A stretch of DNA of 64,000 nt from Planktothrix sp. FACHB-1365 (GTDB lineage: Bacteria; Cyanobacteriota; Cyanobacteriia; Cyanobacteriales; Microcoleaceae), in NCBI RefSeq assembly GCF_014697575.1, contig NZ_JACJSC010000001.1:558001-622000 (forward strand), read 5' to 3'. The notes beneath the pieces are model-generated. The model was not told where the DNA came from. It ran no database searches and saw nothing but the letters and a program-made list of their open reading frames with translations. Numbering within the stretch: the first letter of the stretch is position 1; every line of letters begins with the position of its first letter. The position numbers and the translations under genes were made by a program. Positions 19,781 through 29,048 of this stretch are shown here, piece after piece.

Positions 19781-20566
19781 TTAGAAGGTTTTTCCGTAAT
19801 ATTGAATTCCATCCCAAATTCCAGCGACTCCTGGAAATTCACTGTAATAAACATTCTTTAAATTTTTAATTTTTTCGACTAATTTTAATTCTGAGTTTCC
19901 TACAGCAATACTTTTTAGTCCGGTTTCAAATAAGGGTAAATCGTTTAAGGAATCTCCTGATGTAATCACTTGTTGGGGATGTACTTTTAACACATCCATT
20001 AATTTAAGCAAGGTTGAACCTTTGGCAACACCGGGGGGCAAAATATCTAAATATTTATCCGCAGAGGTAATACATTGAAATCCCGCATCGTGAATTTTTT
20101 TAACAATTCGTTCTTGATTTTCATCGGGTTTATAATAATAAGAAACTCGATATTCGGCAAAAATTGGTTGTAAAGTTAATCCAGGTTCATCCGTTAAAAG
20201 TTGGTGAGCAAATTCGCTGGCATTTCCCCAAAGATCCGCAATCCAATTTTGCACTTCTGCTACAGGAGTTAAGCTTTTTCCTTCATAAACCGTTGTGCCC
20301 ACATCTCCAATCAAATAATCGGGTCGTGGCATCTTTATGCTTTTTTCATCATATAAACGCAGGGTAAATTCTAAACTTCGACCCGTGACAAAGATTAATA
20401 ATAAGCGATGGCGATTTTCCTCCAAATAGTCATAAAATTTTTGTCTTTCCTCTGGAGAACCCCCTAAAAATGTACCATCTAAATCCGTTGCTAAAACTAA
20501 AGTGTTATTCTGAATCATGGTTTGGTTTTGAGTGACTTTTAACTTTTCTATTTCATCATAAAACAT
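19781..20566 (-). CDS. HAD-IIB hydrolase, sucrose-phosphate phosphatase-like
   Basis: A 261-residue HAD superfamily phosphatase. Motif I is ATDLDGTFLGG (two Asp), motif II VTGRS, the motif III Lys lies in VAKGSTLLKLM, and motif IV is SGDSLNDLPLF. The C2B-type cap and the family spacing resemble cyanobacterial sucrose-phosphate phosphatases and related sugar-phosphate phosphatases; the substrate is not settled by sequence. The start is uncertain. The first ATG (20566) adds 16 residues before MIQNNTLVLATDLD, whose ATG at 20518 is closer to where the family usually begins. Neither has a strong ribosome binding site. Divergent from the LysE gene. Confidence 0.85.
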   Translation of the reverse strand: MFYDEIEKLKVTQNQTMIQNNTLVLATDLDGTFLGGSPEERQKFYDYLEENRHRLLLIFVTGRSLEFTLRLYDEKSIKMPRPDYLIGDVGTTVYEGKSLTPVAEVQNWIADLWGNASEFAHQLLTDEPGLTLQPIFAEYRVSYYYKPDENQERIVKKIHDAGFQCITSADKYLDILPPGVAKGSTLLKLMDVLKVHPQQVITSGDSLNDLPLFETGLKSIAVGNSELKLVEKIKNLKNVYYSEFPGVAGIWDGIQYYGKTF

Positions 20567-20676
20567 CGAGACAACAGTAAGCCCTAAAATGCTTAAAAGC
20601 TTAGTACACCCTTAAGGGCTGAACACCTCCCTACAGTGGTAAGCTTTTAAAGGTTATTACAGTTTTGGAATTAATT

Positions 20677-21294
20677 ATGGATATTCGGTTTTTAGTTAAG
20701 GGTTTAATCATTGGTTTTTCCATTGCGGCTCCTGTGGGGCCCATTGGGATTTTATGTATTCGTCGTTCCTTATCCGATGGACATTGGGTAGGATTTTTTA
20801 CGGGCTTAGGCGCGGCTAGTGCGGATGCTTTCTATGGGTTTATTGCAGGATTTGGATTAACCATCATCTCTAATATTTTAGTCAGTCAACAAATAATTTT
20901 AAAATTAATAGGGGGCTTATTTTTATGTTATTTAGGCTTAAAAACAGCCTTGGCAAAACCAGCCCAAGATGCCGCAAATCCATCAGGAAAAGTGGTGAGT
21001 GCCTACGCTTCCACCTTTTTCCTAACGGTGACAAATCCCATGACAATTTTATCCTTTGTTGCTATTTTTGCCGGATTAGGATTAGGAAGCAGCAATAATT
21101 ATGGAGATGCTGGGATCTTGGTTTTAGGGGTATTTTTAGGGTCAGCATTGTGGTGGTTGATCTTAGTCAGTGGGGTCAGTTTATTCCGTGATAAAATCAG
21201 TGCGGATACCCTGCAATGGGTAAACCGGATGTCAGGAATTCTGATTTTTGGCTTTGGGTTAGGAGCATTATTTAGCTTAGTAATAGGGGATTAA
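20677..21294 (+). CDS. LysE family translocator
   Basis: A 205-residue inner-membrane exporter with about six hydrophobic segments. The family signature lies near the N-terminus: GFSIAAPVGPIGILCIRRSL, then GFFTGLGAASADAFYGF. The second half has SAYASTFFLTVTNPMTILSF. LysE/RhtB proteins export amino acids or related small molecules; the substrate here is unknown. I chose ATG 20677 rather than the TTG four codons upstream because the family starts with a short M-D-x-R-F-type end. The 98-base divergent spacer holds inverted repeats (AGCCCT/AGGGCT and CTTAAAAGCTTA/TAAGCTTTTAA). Confidence 0.88.
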   Translation: MDIRFLVKGLIIGFSIAAPVGPIGILCIRRSLSDGHWVGFFTGLGAASADAFYGFIAGFGLTIISNILVSQQIILKLIGGLFLCYLGLKTALAKPAQDAANPSGKVVSAYASTFFLTVTNPMTILSFVAIFAGLGLGSSNNYGDAGILVLGVFLGSALWWLILVSGVSLFRDKISADTLQWVNRMSGILIFGFGLGALFSLVIGD

Positions 21295-21377
21295 AAGTTA
21301 TTAATTCTAACATTCATTTTGTTAAAACAATCAATATTGAGCGAAACCTAGTTATTCGCTTGACTTAAAATTGAAAA

Positions 21378-21731
21378 TTATTCAACATTCAACTCCAAAC
21401 TGGGTAAAAACTTTTTTAAATTTTGCAAAGATTTATCTTGCCATGCCACTTCTTTAGAGCCTAAAATAACTAATTGAATTTGAGGTTTTTTTCGCAATCC
21501 CATGACAAATTTCGATAACAAACTAATTCCAGAACTATTTAAAAACGATAAATTTCTTAAATCTAAGGTCATCAATGGAGGTTCCGTTGCTGTAACTTGT
21601 TCTAATAATTTTTTAATCGGTTCATATTCCACTGGCCCCCCTAAACTCAATTCTCCTTGAAAACAAATCATCACAGATTCAGGATCATATTGAACAATAT
21701 GGTCTTCACCTTTAATTTCCTGTACTACCAT
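21378..21731 (-). CDS. STAS-domain protein (anti-sigma factor antagonist-like)
   Basis: A 117-residue single-domain STAS protein. The core LMTLDLRNLSFLNSSGISLL contains the conserved Ser pair where SpoIIAA-type antagonists are phosphorylated. Upstream it begins with beta strands IVQYDPESVMICFQGELSL. In partner switching the phosphorylated form is inactive, and a PP2C phosphatase reactivates it. Its neighbours support exactly this: an ATPase gene 38 bases upstream and two SpoIIE-type phosphatases beyond it on the same strand. The arrangement recalls the Synechocystis icfG locus (slr1856-slr1861). Confidence 0.88.
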   Translation of the reverse strand: MVVQEIKGEDHIVQYDPESVMICFQGELSLGGPVEYEPIKKLLEQVTATEPPLMTLDLRNLSFLNSSGISLLSKFVMGLRKKPQIQLVILGSKEVAWQDKSLQNLKKFLPSLELNVE

Positions 21732-21769
21732 TGTTGCTACCTCTCTCTAGCTTTGAAAATAACTCAATT

Positions 21770-22363
21770 TTACACGGTTACTTGAGCCATCGTTGTTACT
21801 AAAATAATTTTGGGTTGTTCGGAAATGTGTTCAAATTTCCAACCCAGTTGAGCTTGATAATCATTGATCATCGTTAATAAGCCTAAACCTGAAGCATTAT
21901 TATTTTCATCCTCTACACTTTGTTCAACTTGACGAATATACAACTCATTGGGATCTTCGGTGAGTAATTCTTGAATAAAGGATTGAAACTTTTCTGTTCC
22001 TTCTGCGGTAATTGAATTGGTCGCAAAAATAGCAGCCGTTACCGTTTGGCTTTCTTCAATAAAATGGATTCCAAATCTAATTTTAGATTTTACGTTTTCA
22101 TTATTAAATTTCATGGCATTTTCTAACAATTCATTTGCCACATAACTAACGGCTCCTTTCCCCTGTTTAATCCGTTTTTCTCGGCTGGGGTTATCAGCAT
22201 CTAAGGGTAAAAAAGTTGAAAAATAATCTGCTACAAAATGAGCCGATAAAAGATTATTTCGCCAGCGTTGTTTAATCGGTCGGGATGTTGGCGTGAATGT
22301 CAACTCCAAAGAATCATGATCAGGAGGAAATTGATGTAAAAACTCTCCAAAAATTTGCGCCAT
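21770..22363 (-). CDS. anti-sigma-like ATP-binding protein (Slr1861/DUF6272-like)
   Basis: A 197-residue protein with a GHKL-type ATPase core: N-box VANELLENAMKF and a glycine-lid-like ASGLGLLTMIND. Between them is a run of beta strands (KIRFGIHFIEESQTVTAAIF). This cyanobacterial family corresponds to Slr1861, a Ser kinase that phosphorylates STAS antagonists. The STAS gene is 38 bases downstream. I start at ATG 22363; an in-frame GTG two codons earlier is also possible. Absence of a DNA-binding or membrane part fits a cytosolic switch kinase. Confidence 0.8.
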   Translation of the reverse strand: MAQIFGEFLHQFPPDHDSLELTFTPTSRPIKQRWRNNLLSAHFVADYFSTFLPLDADNPSREKRIKQGKGAVSYVANELLENAMKFNNENVKSKIRFGIHFIEESQTVTAAIFATNSITAEGTEKFQSFIQELLTEDPNELYIRQVEQSVEDENNNASGLGLLTMINDYQAQLGWKFEHISEQPKIILVTTMAQVTV

Positions 22364-22542
22364 AATCACTTGACCTGGGGGAAAATCACTGGGTTATTCA
22401 ATAATAGCCTTTATATTTTAGGCTAATTCTGTTCAAAAATCACAAAATTAACAAAATCTTAACTCAAGGGTACAAAATTATCAAATTTTTTTTGATCCAA
22501 GCTCTGATTTATTTTGTTCGTATCAATCTGAATCTCCCTCCC

Positions 22543-24657
22543 CTAGCGTTGTTTTAAAATTAATAGGGTAATATCATCAAACTGTTTTTGATGTCCCCTG
22601 AATGCCTTAATATCAGAAATCACCGCTTCCTTAATCTCCTCAGCTTGATCATGCCAATTTTCACTGATAACGTTACACAGTCTTTCCAAGCTATATTGGG
22701 ATTTTTGCATATTTCTAGCTTCTGTAATTCCATCAGTATAAAGCACAATAAAATCTCCTCTCTTTAATTCGACCTCAATTTGATTAATAAATTCTGAAAT
22801 ATCTTCATCTAAACCAATGGGTAAACCTAAATCAATGGTATCAATTCGCTCAACGTTTCCTCCTTGACGGACAATTAAGATTTCCTCATGTTGGCCACTA
22901 ATGTTTAAATGACCATTCTGATAATTTAAAATTGCTAAGGTCAGATTTTTATCAGAATTCATTCGTTGAACATTTCGATACATGGCACGATTCAAAATAT
23001 TTAAAAACCGAACTGGATCAGACTCTTGAACTTCCTTAAGAATCCGAACAGCCGCTTGAGTCATCACCATTAAAATACCACTTTCTAAGCCATGACCCGT
23101 CACATCTCCAATGCCAATCGTAACAACGCCATCAGTATATAAAATATCATAATAATCTCCTCCCATTTCATGGGCAGGTTCCATATATACTGCAATATCT
23201 AGCCCTTCAATTAAAGCTAATTCTTCTGCTTTAGGGAGAATCAATTGCTGCATTTGTCGCAACAAATCTAACTCCCCACTCATGCGAGAGTTATCGGCTT
23301 TTAATTGTTGATTTAACGCTAAAATTTTAGCATGGGCATCTGCTAATTCTGCTGTTCTTTCTATGACTTTTTGTTCTAAAGTTTCAAAAGAATCATGGAT
23401 TTGATTTGCCATTTGATTAAAAGATTTACCCAATTCGGCAAGTTCAATAATGCGGGTGACTTTAACAGTTTGATCCAAATCTCCGGTTGTGATTTTCTGA
23501 GAAGCTCGATTTAATCGTAGAATGGGTTCAGTAATCCAACGAGCAATTAAAATCCCCATTGTTGTTGCGATCACCAAAGCAATTAAACATAATAAAATTG
23601 TTTTCCGAGTATTGGCATTAATTTCTCCCATAAAATCTGACTCAGGAATAGTAATCACAATCAGCCAATTTAAGCCTAAGTGATCTTGCCAAGGAGTAAC
23701 CCAGAGAAAATTTGTTTCACCGTTTGATTTAAAACTTAAGGCTTGTTTTTTATGAATTTCGCTGAGATGATTAAACCGTTGTATGAGATATTGACTCGAC
23801 GCACGAATTAACGGATCACGGCTTTGAAACGCACTCAGTCTTTGAGAAGCACCCTCAACGTTTAAATAGGGTTTTTCAGAACTAGAACTAGCGACAATTA
23901 AACCATTGCGTTCCACAATAAAAATCTTACTAGAGGAACTAATATATAAATGCTTTAAAAAATTACTAATTTGAGTTAAAATTAAATCAATTGCAATCAC
24001 ACCGACTAATTTATTTTGTTGATTATAGATCGGATAACTCGAAGCAATCGAAATCACGTCCGGGCGATCATCCCATTGATAAATTTCAGTCCAAATCGGT
24101 TTACCTGCTGCGACCGCATTACTATACCATTCATCATCTTGATAAGGATATTTTTCAACGGCGAGAAGGGTTGTGGGATCACCATGATCATCTAAAGCAT
24201 AACGTTTATAATAATTTTTATCTGTTGGGTTCATTAATTCCATATAGAGTGTGCCATCATCTTCTCGACCCACTCCTAAAAATAATCCATCTACAGTCCC
24301 TAAATTAAAATAACTGAGATAAGGATACACTTTCATCTGCTTCCAAAAATGGCGACGGATGCTGTCTAAATCTTGAAAATTTAGTAAACCTAACTGAACT
24401 AAATTAAAATTAACTTCATTAACTTGAGTCGGTGCTGTTAAATAATAATTTAACTGTTGAATAATCCGTTGACTGACCTCATTTTGAAGTTTATTCGCTA
24501 AATTATTAACAGATTTTTGTCCATTTTCAAAGGATAACCACCCCACTAATCCAACGGCGGTAAAAATTTGCAAGACAAAGGGAAAAATAAGAAGATTTCT
24601 CAGAGAAATATTTTTAAAGCTAGAATAAATCCCTTGATGGAAAAATTGATTTAACAT
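22543..24657 (-). CDS. dCache-HAMP-SpoIIE PP2C phosphatase, copy 1
   Basis: A 704-residue membrane sensor phosphatase. Transmembrane helix 1 (about 23-42) is followed by an extracytoplasmic dCache-like domain with the typical DDEWYSNAVAAGKPIWTEIY patch, a second helix (about 350-370), HAMP, a coiled coil (430-480), then SpoIIE/PP2C with EMGGDYYDI, GIGDVTGHG and FIVLYTDGITEA, carrying the metal-binding Asp residues. The output would dephosphorylate a STAS antagonist. I start at ATG 24657, which has GAGGA 8 bases upstream and gives a normal short N-terminus; an upstream ATG (24735) would add 26 charged residues. A near-identical paralogue lies 164 bases upstream. Confidence 0.92.
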   Translation of the reverse strand: MLNQFFHQGIYSSFKNISLRNLLIFPFVLQIFTAVGLVGWLSFENGQKSVNNLANKLQNEVSQRIIQQLNYYLTAPTQVNEVNFNLVQLGLLNFQDLDSIRRHFWKQMKVYPYLSYFNLGTVDGLFLGVGREDDGTLYMELMNPTDKNYYKRYALDDHGDPTTLLAVEKYPYQDDEWYSNAVAAGKPIWTEIYQWDDRPDVISIASSYPIYNQQNKLVGVIAIDLILTQISNFLKHLYISSSSKIFIVERNGLIVASSSSEKPYLNVEGASQRLSAFQSRDPLIRASSQYLIQRFNHLSEIHKKQALSFKSNGETNFLWVTPWQDHLGLNWLIVITIPESDFMGEINANTRKTILLCLIALVIATTMGILIARWITEPILRLNRASQKITTGDLDQTVKVTRIIELAELGKSFNQMANQIHDSFETLEQKVIERTAELADAHAKILALNQQLKADNSRMSGELDLLRQMQQLILPKAEELALIEGLDIAVYMEPAHEMGGDYYDILYTDGVVTIGIGDVTGHGLESGILMVMTQAAVRILKEVQESDPVRFLNILNRAMYRNVQRMNSDKNLTLAILNYQNGHLNISGQHEEILIVRQGGNVERIDTIDLGLPIGLDEDISEFINQIEVELKRGDFIVLYTDGITEARNMQKSQYSLERLCNVISENWHDQAEEIKEAVISDIKAFRGHQKQFDDITLLILKQR

Positions 24658-24821
24658 GGACTTTATCCTCAAAGAGGAATTATAAGTAATCCGTTGTTGT
24701 GCTTTTGCACCCTCTCTTACATTAAAATACAACAACGAGTCTTTAACAAATACCCTATTCTTGACCGATATCCCGGACAGGATATTCAGCTTAACAATTT
24801 CTTATTCTCTTTCTCCCCTTG

Positions 24822-26957
24822 TTATTTTTTTTTAATCACTAATAATGTCATATCATCAAATTGTTTTTCTTGACCCATAAATGACTGTACATCATCAATT
24901 ACAGCATTTTTTATGACTTCTGCGGTTTGATGCCAGTTTTGACTAATAATGTTACAAAGTTGTTCCACTCCATAGAATTTTTTCCGGTTATTTTGGGCTT
25001 CGGTAATCCCATCAGTATACAAAACAACTCCATCCCCAGAATTTAAGACAATTAAAGTATGGCTAATAAATTGAGTAATATCTTCATCTAAGCCAATGGG
25101 TAGTCCTAAATCCATTGTATTAACTCGTTCAACATTACCGCTTTGACGAACAATTAAAATTTCCTCATGTTGCCCACTGATACTTAATAAACCTTCAGAA
25201 TAATTTAAAATAGCTAAAGTTAGATTTTTATCAGAATTCATCCGTTGAACATTATAATAAATCATTCGATTTAAAGTATTTAAAAAGATAACACTATCAT
25301 GCTCTTGTACTTCTTTTAATGTCCGAACGGCTGCTTGAATCATCACCATTAAAATTCCGCTTTCTAACCCATGACCCGTAACATCTCCAATGCCAATCGT
25401 AACAATTCCATTTGTATATAAAATATCATAATAATCACCCCCCACTTCATCGGCAGGTTTCATATATCCGACGATTTCTAAGTCTTGAATTTCGGCTAAT
25501 TCCTGGGGTTTGGGAAGAATTAATTGCTGCATTTCTCGGAGGATATCAAGTTCTGCACTCATGCGTAAATTTTCGGCTTTGAGTCGCACATTTAAGGAAC
25601 TAATTTCTTGATTCGCTTCGGCTAATTGTTGGGTACGCTCTTCGACTTTTTCTTCTAAGATATCAAAGGATTCTTTCAATTGTTCAGCCATCGAATTAAA
25701 AGAATTTGCCAAAGTTTTTAATTCTTGAATTCCTGTAATTTCCAGATTTTGAGTTAATTCTCCTTCTGCTAGTTTATGGGAAGCTCGATTAATTTTCAAA
25801 ATAGGTTTTGTAATCCAACGGGCCGTTAAAAGTCCCATTCCTGTAGCGACTCCCAAGGCGATTAAACATAACCCAATCGTCATGCGATTATTTTGTTGAA
25901 TTCGTGCCATAAAATCGGCTTCAGGAACAACCACCACCACTAACCAATCGATGCCTTTTCCATCTCGAATGGGTAAAATTTGAGCATAATACCAACTCCC
26001 CTTTTGCTGAAATTTAACTTGTTCATTATTTTGAATGGCCTTAAAACTACCAAACCGTTTTAAAAAGGCATTAGCCGTATTCCGAATCGTTGAATCTGTA
26101 CTTTGACTAGCAAGAATTCGTTCAATGATAGCCTCTTCTCCTTGCCATTCAAGTTTAAAAGGTTTTTCAATTTTAGAACTAACAACTAACTCCCCCGAAC
26201 GTTCAATAATAAAACTTTGTCCACGAGGACTAATATAAAGATGTTTTAAAAATTCTGTAATTCTTAATAAGGTAATATTAATACATAAAACGCCCTGTAA
26301 GTTTTGCTCTGGATCAAATACGGGCCAAACCGCCGACATTCCTAAAGCCGTGTCTGTATTTCGACGAGAAAAGAAAGGGTAAATAGAAGTCCAAACTGGT
26401 TTTTGAGCTTGTTTTGCTTGTTGATACCAAGGACGCTGACGGGGATCATATTCGGCTTGTTTTAACAATTTGACCCGGTTTCCCTGTTGATCTAAAAGAA
26501 AAACATCACGGATGGGTTCAGTGTCAATGGTGCGGATTTTGAGTTGAATTTCACTATTTTCTAAATGTTCAACCCCAACAAACTCTCCCTGTTCATTTCC
26601 ATATAAAAAATAACTTTCTAAATCTCCTTCTAAGACGACTTGAAAAAAATATTGCTTTAATCCTTCAATATTATTCAAATTAAATGTTCCAGCTTCTACA
26701 CTATCATGGGTAACTCGCAAAATTTGAAAGGATTTATTAAAATAGTTTAAAACATGATTTTCAATCCGAACACTGACACTTTGAATTAACTGTTGTGCTA
26801 AATCCTCAACCGCTTGTTGACCATTTTTAAAGGAAAAATAACCCACTAATCCAACAGCGGCTGTAATTTGTAAGATAAAGGGAAAAACCAACGCGGTTTT
26901 TAATCGAATTCTCCGTAAAGGTTGAAACCGGGAATAAGTTTTTAAACTAAAAATCAT
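24822..26957 (-). CDS. dCache-HAMP-SpoIIE PP2C phosphatase, copy 2
   Basis: A 711-residue protein with the same architecture as its neighbour: helix 1 (about 22-40), dCache with RQRPWYQQAKQAQKPVWTSI, helix 2 (about 355-378), HAMP, coiled coil, SpoIIE domain with EVGGDYYDI, GIGDVTGHG and GVVLYTDGITEA. The phosphatase halves of the two copies are nearly the same over long blocks (SGILMVM, NVQRMNSDKNLTLAILNY), while the sensor halves have diverged. This is a tandem duplication with change of input, one output. It is the first gene of the minus-strand cassette; the 219 bases before it contain no ORF and should hold its promoter. Confidence 0.92.
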   Translation of the reverse strand: MIFSLKTYSRFQPLRRIRLKTALVFPFILQITAAVGLVGYFSFKNGQQAVEDLAQQLIQSVSVRIENHVLNYFNKSFQILRVTHDSVEAGTFNLNNIEGLKQYFFQVVLEGDLESYFLYGNEQGEFVGVEHLENSEIQLKIRTIDTEPIRDVFLLDQQGNRVKLLKQAEYDPRQRPWYQQAKQAQKPVWTSIYPFFSRRNTDTALGMSAVWPVFDPEQNLQGVLCINITLLRITEFLKHLYISPRGQSFIIERSGELVVSSKIEKPFKLEWQGEEAIIERILASQSTDSTIRNTANAFLKRFGSFKAIQNNEQVKFQQKGSWYYAQILPIRDGKGIDWLVVVVVPEADFMARIQQNNRMTIGLCLIALGVATGMGLLTARWITKPILKINRASHKLAEGELTQNLEITGIQELKTLANSFNSMAEQLKESFDILEEKVEERTQQLAEANQEISSLNVRLKAENLRMSAELDILREMQQLILPKPQELAEIQDLEIVGYMKPADEVGGDYYDILYTNGIVTIGIGDVTGHGLESGILMVMIQAAVRTLKEVQEHDSVIFLNTLNRMIYYNVQRMNSDKNLTLAILNYSEGLLSISGQHEEILIVRQSGNVERVNTMDLGLPIGLDEDITQFISHTLIVLNSGDGVVLYTDGITEAQNNRKKFYGVEQLCNIISQNWHQTAEVIKNAVIDDVQSFMGQEKQFDDMTLLVIKKK

Positions 26958-27176
26958 AGGAAAACATTCAATTTATTAGCAATATTAATCTGGAAAAATA
27001 TTTTTATACGGGTTAGTTTTAAAGGACTGTTATTCTATGTTACACTGATTTCTGGTAAGTCTTCGCACCTACATTTTAAAAAGTTACTATTTGCGGCTTT
27101 ACACTGTTGACTTGCTTGATAGTCCAGAATCAGTGTTGTGGTTTTCTTTTTACAGCGTTGAGCTTGTCTTCCCTTT

Positions 27177-27488
27177 CTAAGCAGATTTAAACAAAGCAGT
27201 AAACTTTCGCAATTTAGGCCTTAAACTGGGTTGGGTAATGAAGTATTCTCTAATTAGCAAATTTGGATCATTCCCAGATAAAATTTTAGATGATTTTTTA
27301 TTGAATATGCTTTTCTGTGGATGCAAAAATTTTTCTAAATGGTAGTTTCGGAAATTACTCCTTTTCAAAGGATGATCACTATTCAACTTAAAAGAGCAAT
27401 GTGAATTCTTTAATGATTTTAATTTTTTAAAATTTTGAGATACAGTTTCTATCTCATTAAAATGTCTTGATATGATTGTAGTTGTCAT
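27177..27488 (-). CDS. small basic protein coupled to TIGR04255 gene, function unknown
   Basis: A 103-residue protein rich in Lys, Arg, Ser and Asn (SLKNSHCSFKLNSDHPLKRS, then SLRPKLRKFTALFKSA), with no membrane segment. I do not recognise it. I start at ATG 27488 because that codon overlaps the TGA of the upstream TIGR04255 gene as ATGA, the classic sign of translational coupling; a longer start at 27500 is possible. The pairing suggests the two proteins work together. A small basic partner could be a regulator or nucleic-acid binder, which is speculation. Confidence 0.6.
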   Translation of the reverse strand: MTTTIISRHFNEIETVSQNFKKLKSLKNSHCSFKLNSDHPLKRSNFRNYHLEKFLHPQKSIFNKKSSKILSGNDPNLLIREYFITQPSLRPKLRKFTALFKSA

Positions 27489-28237
27489 TGGAGTCCCCAT
27501 TCTTTCTGAATAGTTTCAGTTGTTAAATTTAAAAATGTTTGGATTGTATATTCATGGGCTAACTTAAACCAGTTAACATAATCTTTATTGGCATCGAAGC
27601 TTTTGGTAGTTAACCTAAAAAATAGAATGTTTGAGATATCTTCATCCGACTCTGATATTCGCTGGTCTACCTGGACTGCTAATTGACCATCATCGTCAGG
27701 CAATGTAAAAATTAGCTGAATATCATGAAGATCCGGTGAACCTAGAATAGTATTAGGATTAGAACCAACAAATGTAAAGATTTTAGCGTGATCATTGGGA
27801 TTCTTCCATCCTAATTCTTCATCGATTAAATTGACATAGGTAAGTTCATAGTTTGCTAGTTTTAAATTTTCTTTTTGAGTGGCTAACCACCAGTTATTGA
27901 AATGATTCCATTCGTACAAAAAATCATCAAATATTTTTTCAAAATGAGGATATTCACCTTCGCTTTTATACTTCCAGTTATAGCAAAAAAAGTTTTCCTG
28001 TATCTGGATGATTTTGGTACTATTAGAAGAAATAAAAACTGTCCGCCGCAAGGGAAACATCTTTCCCGAAAAATTGCTATTTTCTAAAAACGGCTCTTGA
28101 TCAGTTGCATCGGGAAATCTATCCCTAATTTCTTGCCAGTAAAGCCCGACATGAACGGAGGATAACTGTTCTTCCTCAAGCTCAATGGCAAAAGCAACTT
28201 CTATAAGTGGTGGTTTAGTAAATTTAACTACAGTCAT
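27485..28237 (-). CDS. TIGR04255 family protein
   Basis: A 250-residue protein. The N-terminus KPPLIEVAFAIELEEEQLSS followed by VGLYWQEIRDRFPDATDQEP is the signature of TIGR04255, described as a sporadically distributed family of unknown function. Later segments fit it too: IIQIQENFFCYNWKY, LANYELTYVNLI and LFFRLTTKSFD near the end. The family is patchy across bacteria, which suggests horizontal transfer. The gene forms a two-gene unit with the coupled 103-residue gene downstream. It has its own upstream spacer of 314 bases shared with the divergent Rrf2 gene. Base composition is slightly more AT-rich than neighbours. Confidence 0.8.
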   Translation of the reverse strand: MTVVKFTKPPLIEVAFAIELEEEQLSSVHVGLYWQEIRDRFPDATDQEPFLENSNFSGKMFPLRRTVFISSNSTKIIQIQENFFCYNWKYKSEGEYPHFEKIFDDFLYEWNHFNNWWLATQKENLKLANYELTYVNLIDEELGWKNPNDHAKIFTFVGSNPNTILGSPDLHDIQLIFTLPDDDGQLAVQVDQRISESDEDISNILFFRLTTKSFDANKDYVNWFKLAHEYTIQTFLNLTTETIQKEWGLQ

Positions 28238-28485
28238 TGTAATTTCTATTGATGATTTGAATGGTGAAACTGTCGTATAAATCCAAGAAAAATTTAACTC
28301 AATGGTTTATTTTAGGTAAAGACCATTCCGCTTCTATTATACTATATGACCTCAAAACCTATTGATCAAGATCGGCTATTCTCTTTCTTAACGACTACAG
28401 GAATAGTCACTTAATATCTAGCTAATCAACATCTTCTCACCTCAAAACCCCAATTTTTACAGGACGAAAACCAGTCACCCCGAAT

Positions 28486-28519
28486 CTTCTATAATCCTAC
28501 TGGAAAACTGGGGTATACT
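28486..28519 (+). promoter_or_regulatory. possible promoter of the Rrf2 regulator gene
   Basis: TATACT at 28514-28519 lies 33 bases before the GTG start and could be a -10 element. A TATAAT-like hexamer (about 28490) and a CCTACTGG...ACTGGGGTA near-repeat lie just upstream and could form an operator for self-regulation. The rest of the 314-base divergent spacer (28238-28551) shows nothing I can name. Confidence 0.3.
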
Positions 28520-28551
28520 AAAAAAGTGAAACCGTTGTAAATAATTTCTGC

Positions 28552-28989
28552 GTGGAACTCTCCTGTAAAAGTCAGTATGCCCTTCTCGCCCTGATCGAAT
28601 TGGCAACTCACTATGATGATCCTGAACCCAGGCAGGTTCGCCAAATTGCAGCCCAGCATAATATTCCTGATCGCTATCTCGAACAATTGCTGGCAACCTT
28701 GCGGCGCTGTGGTATTGTTCGCAGTCAACGAGGCTCCAAAGGAGGCTATTATCTGGCCAAGGAACCGGGGAAAATTACTCTATTTGATGTGGTCAACTGC
28801 TTAGAAGGAACAGATCCCGAAGCAGCCCCTCAAAATTCTTGCCTCAATACCGTTGAAAGTGCAATCATTTGGGAATTTTGGCAAGAAGCAGAGCAAATGG
28901 CTAACTCTGTGTTACAGAAATACACCTTAAAAGACTTGTGTGAACAAAGAGATGCCCGACAACAGAAGGATATTATGTATTACATCTGA
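28552..28989 (+). CDS. Rrf2 family transcriptional regulator (CymR-like)
   Basis: A 145-residue Rrf2 protein: MELSCKSQYALLALIELATH, then the winged helix RQIAAQHNIPDRYLEQLLATL and the wing RSQRGSKGGYYLA. The C-terminal part has three Cys (CLEG, SCLNT, LCEQ) but not the tight IscR Cys cluster, so iron-sulfur binding is uncertain. The start is GTG 28552; the family always begins at this point. cysK follows 59 bases downstream on the same strand, as with CymR in Gram-positives, which senses cysteine supply through CysK. A role in cysteine synthesis control is therefore a reasonable inference. Confidence 0.9.
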   Translation: MELSCKSQYALLALIELATHYDDPEPRQVRQIAAQHNIPDRYLEQLLATLRRCGIVRSQRGSKGGYYLAKEPGKITLFDVVNCLEGTDPEAAPQNSCLNTVESAIIWEFWQEAEQMANSVLQKYTLKDLCEQRDARQQKDIMYYI

Positions 28990-29048
28990 AGGGTTAGGTA
29001 TGAGTTCCTCAGACTGCTTGTATCATTGTTCTTTATTCGAGTCTCAAT

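Noticed and set aside
23991-24308. 105-residue + strand frame within the first SpoIIE phosphatase
   Set aside because: Antisense shadow of the dCache region with His/Tyr-rich unusual composition.
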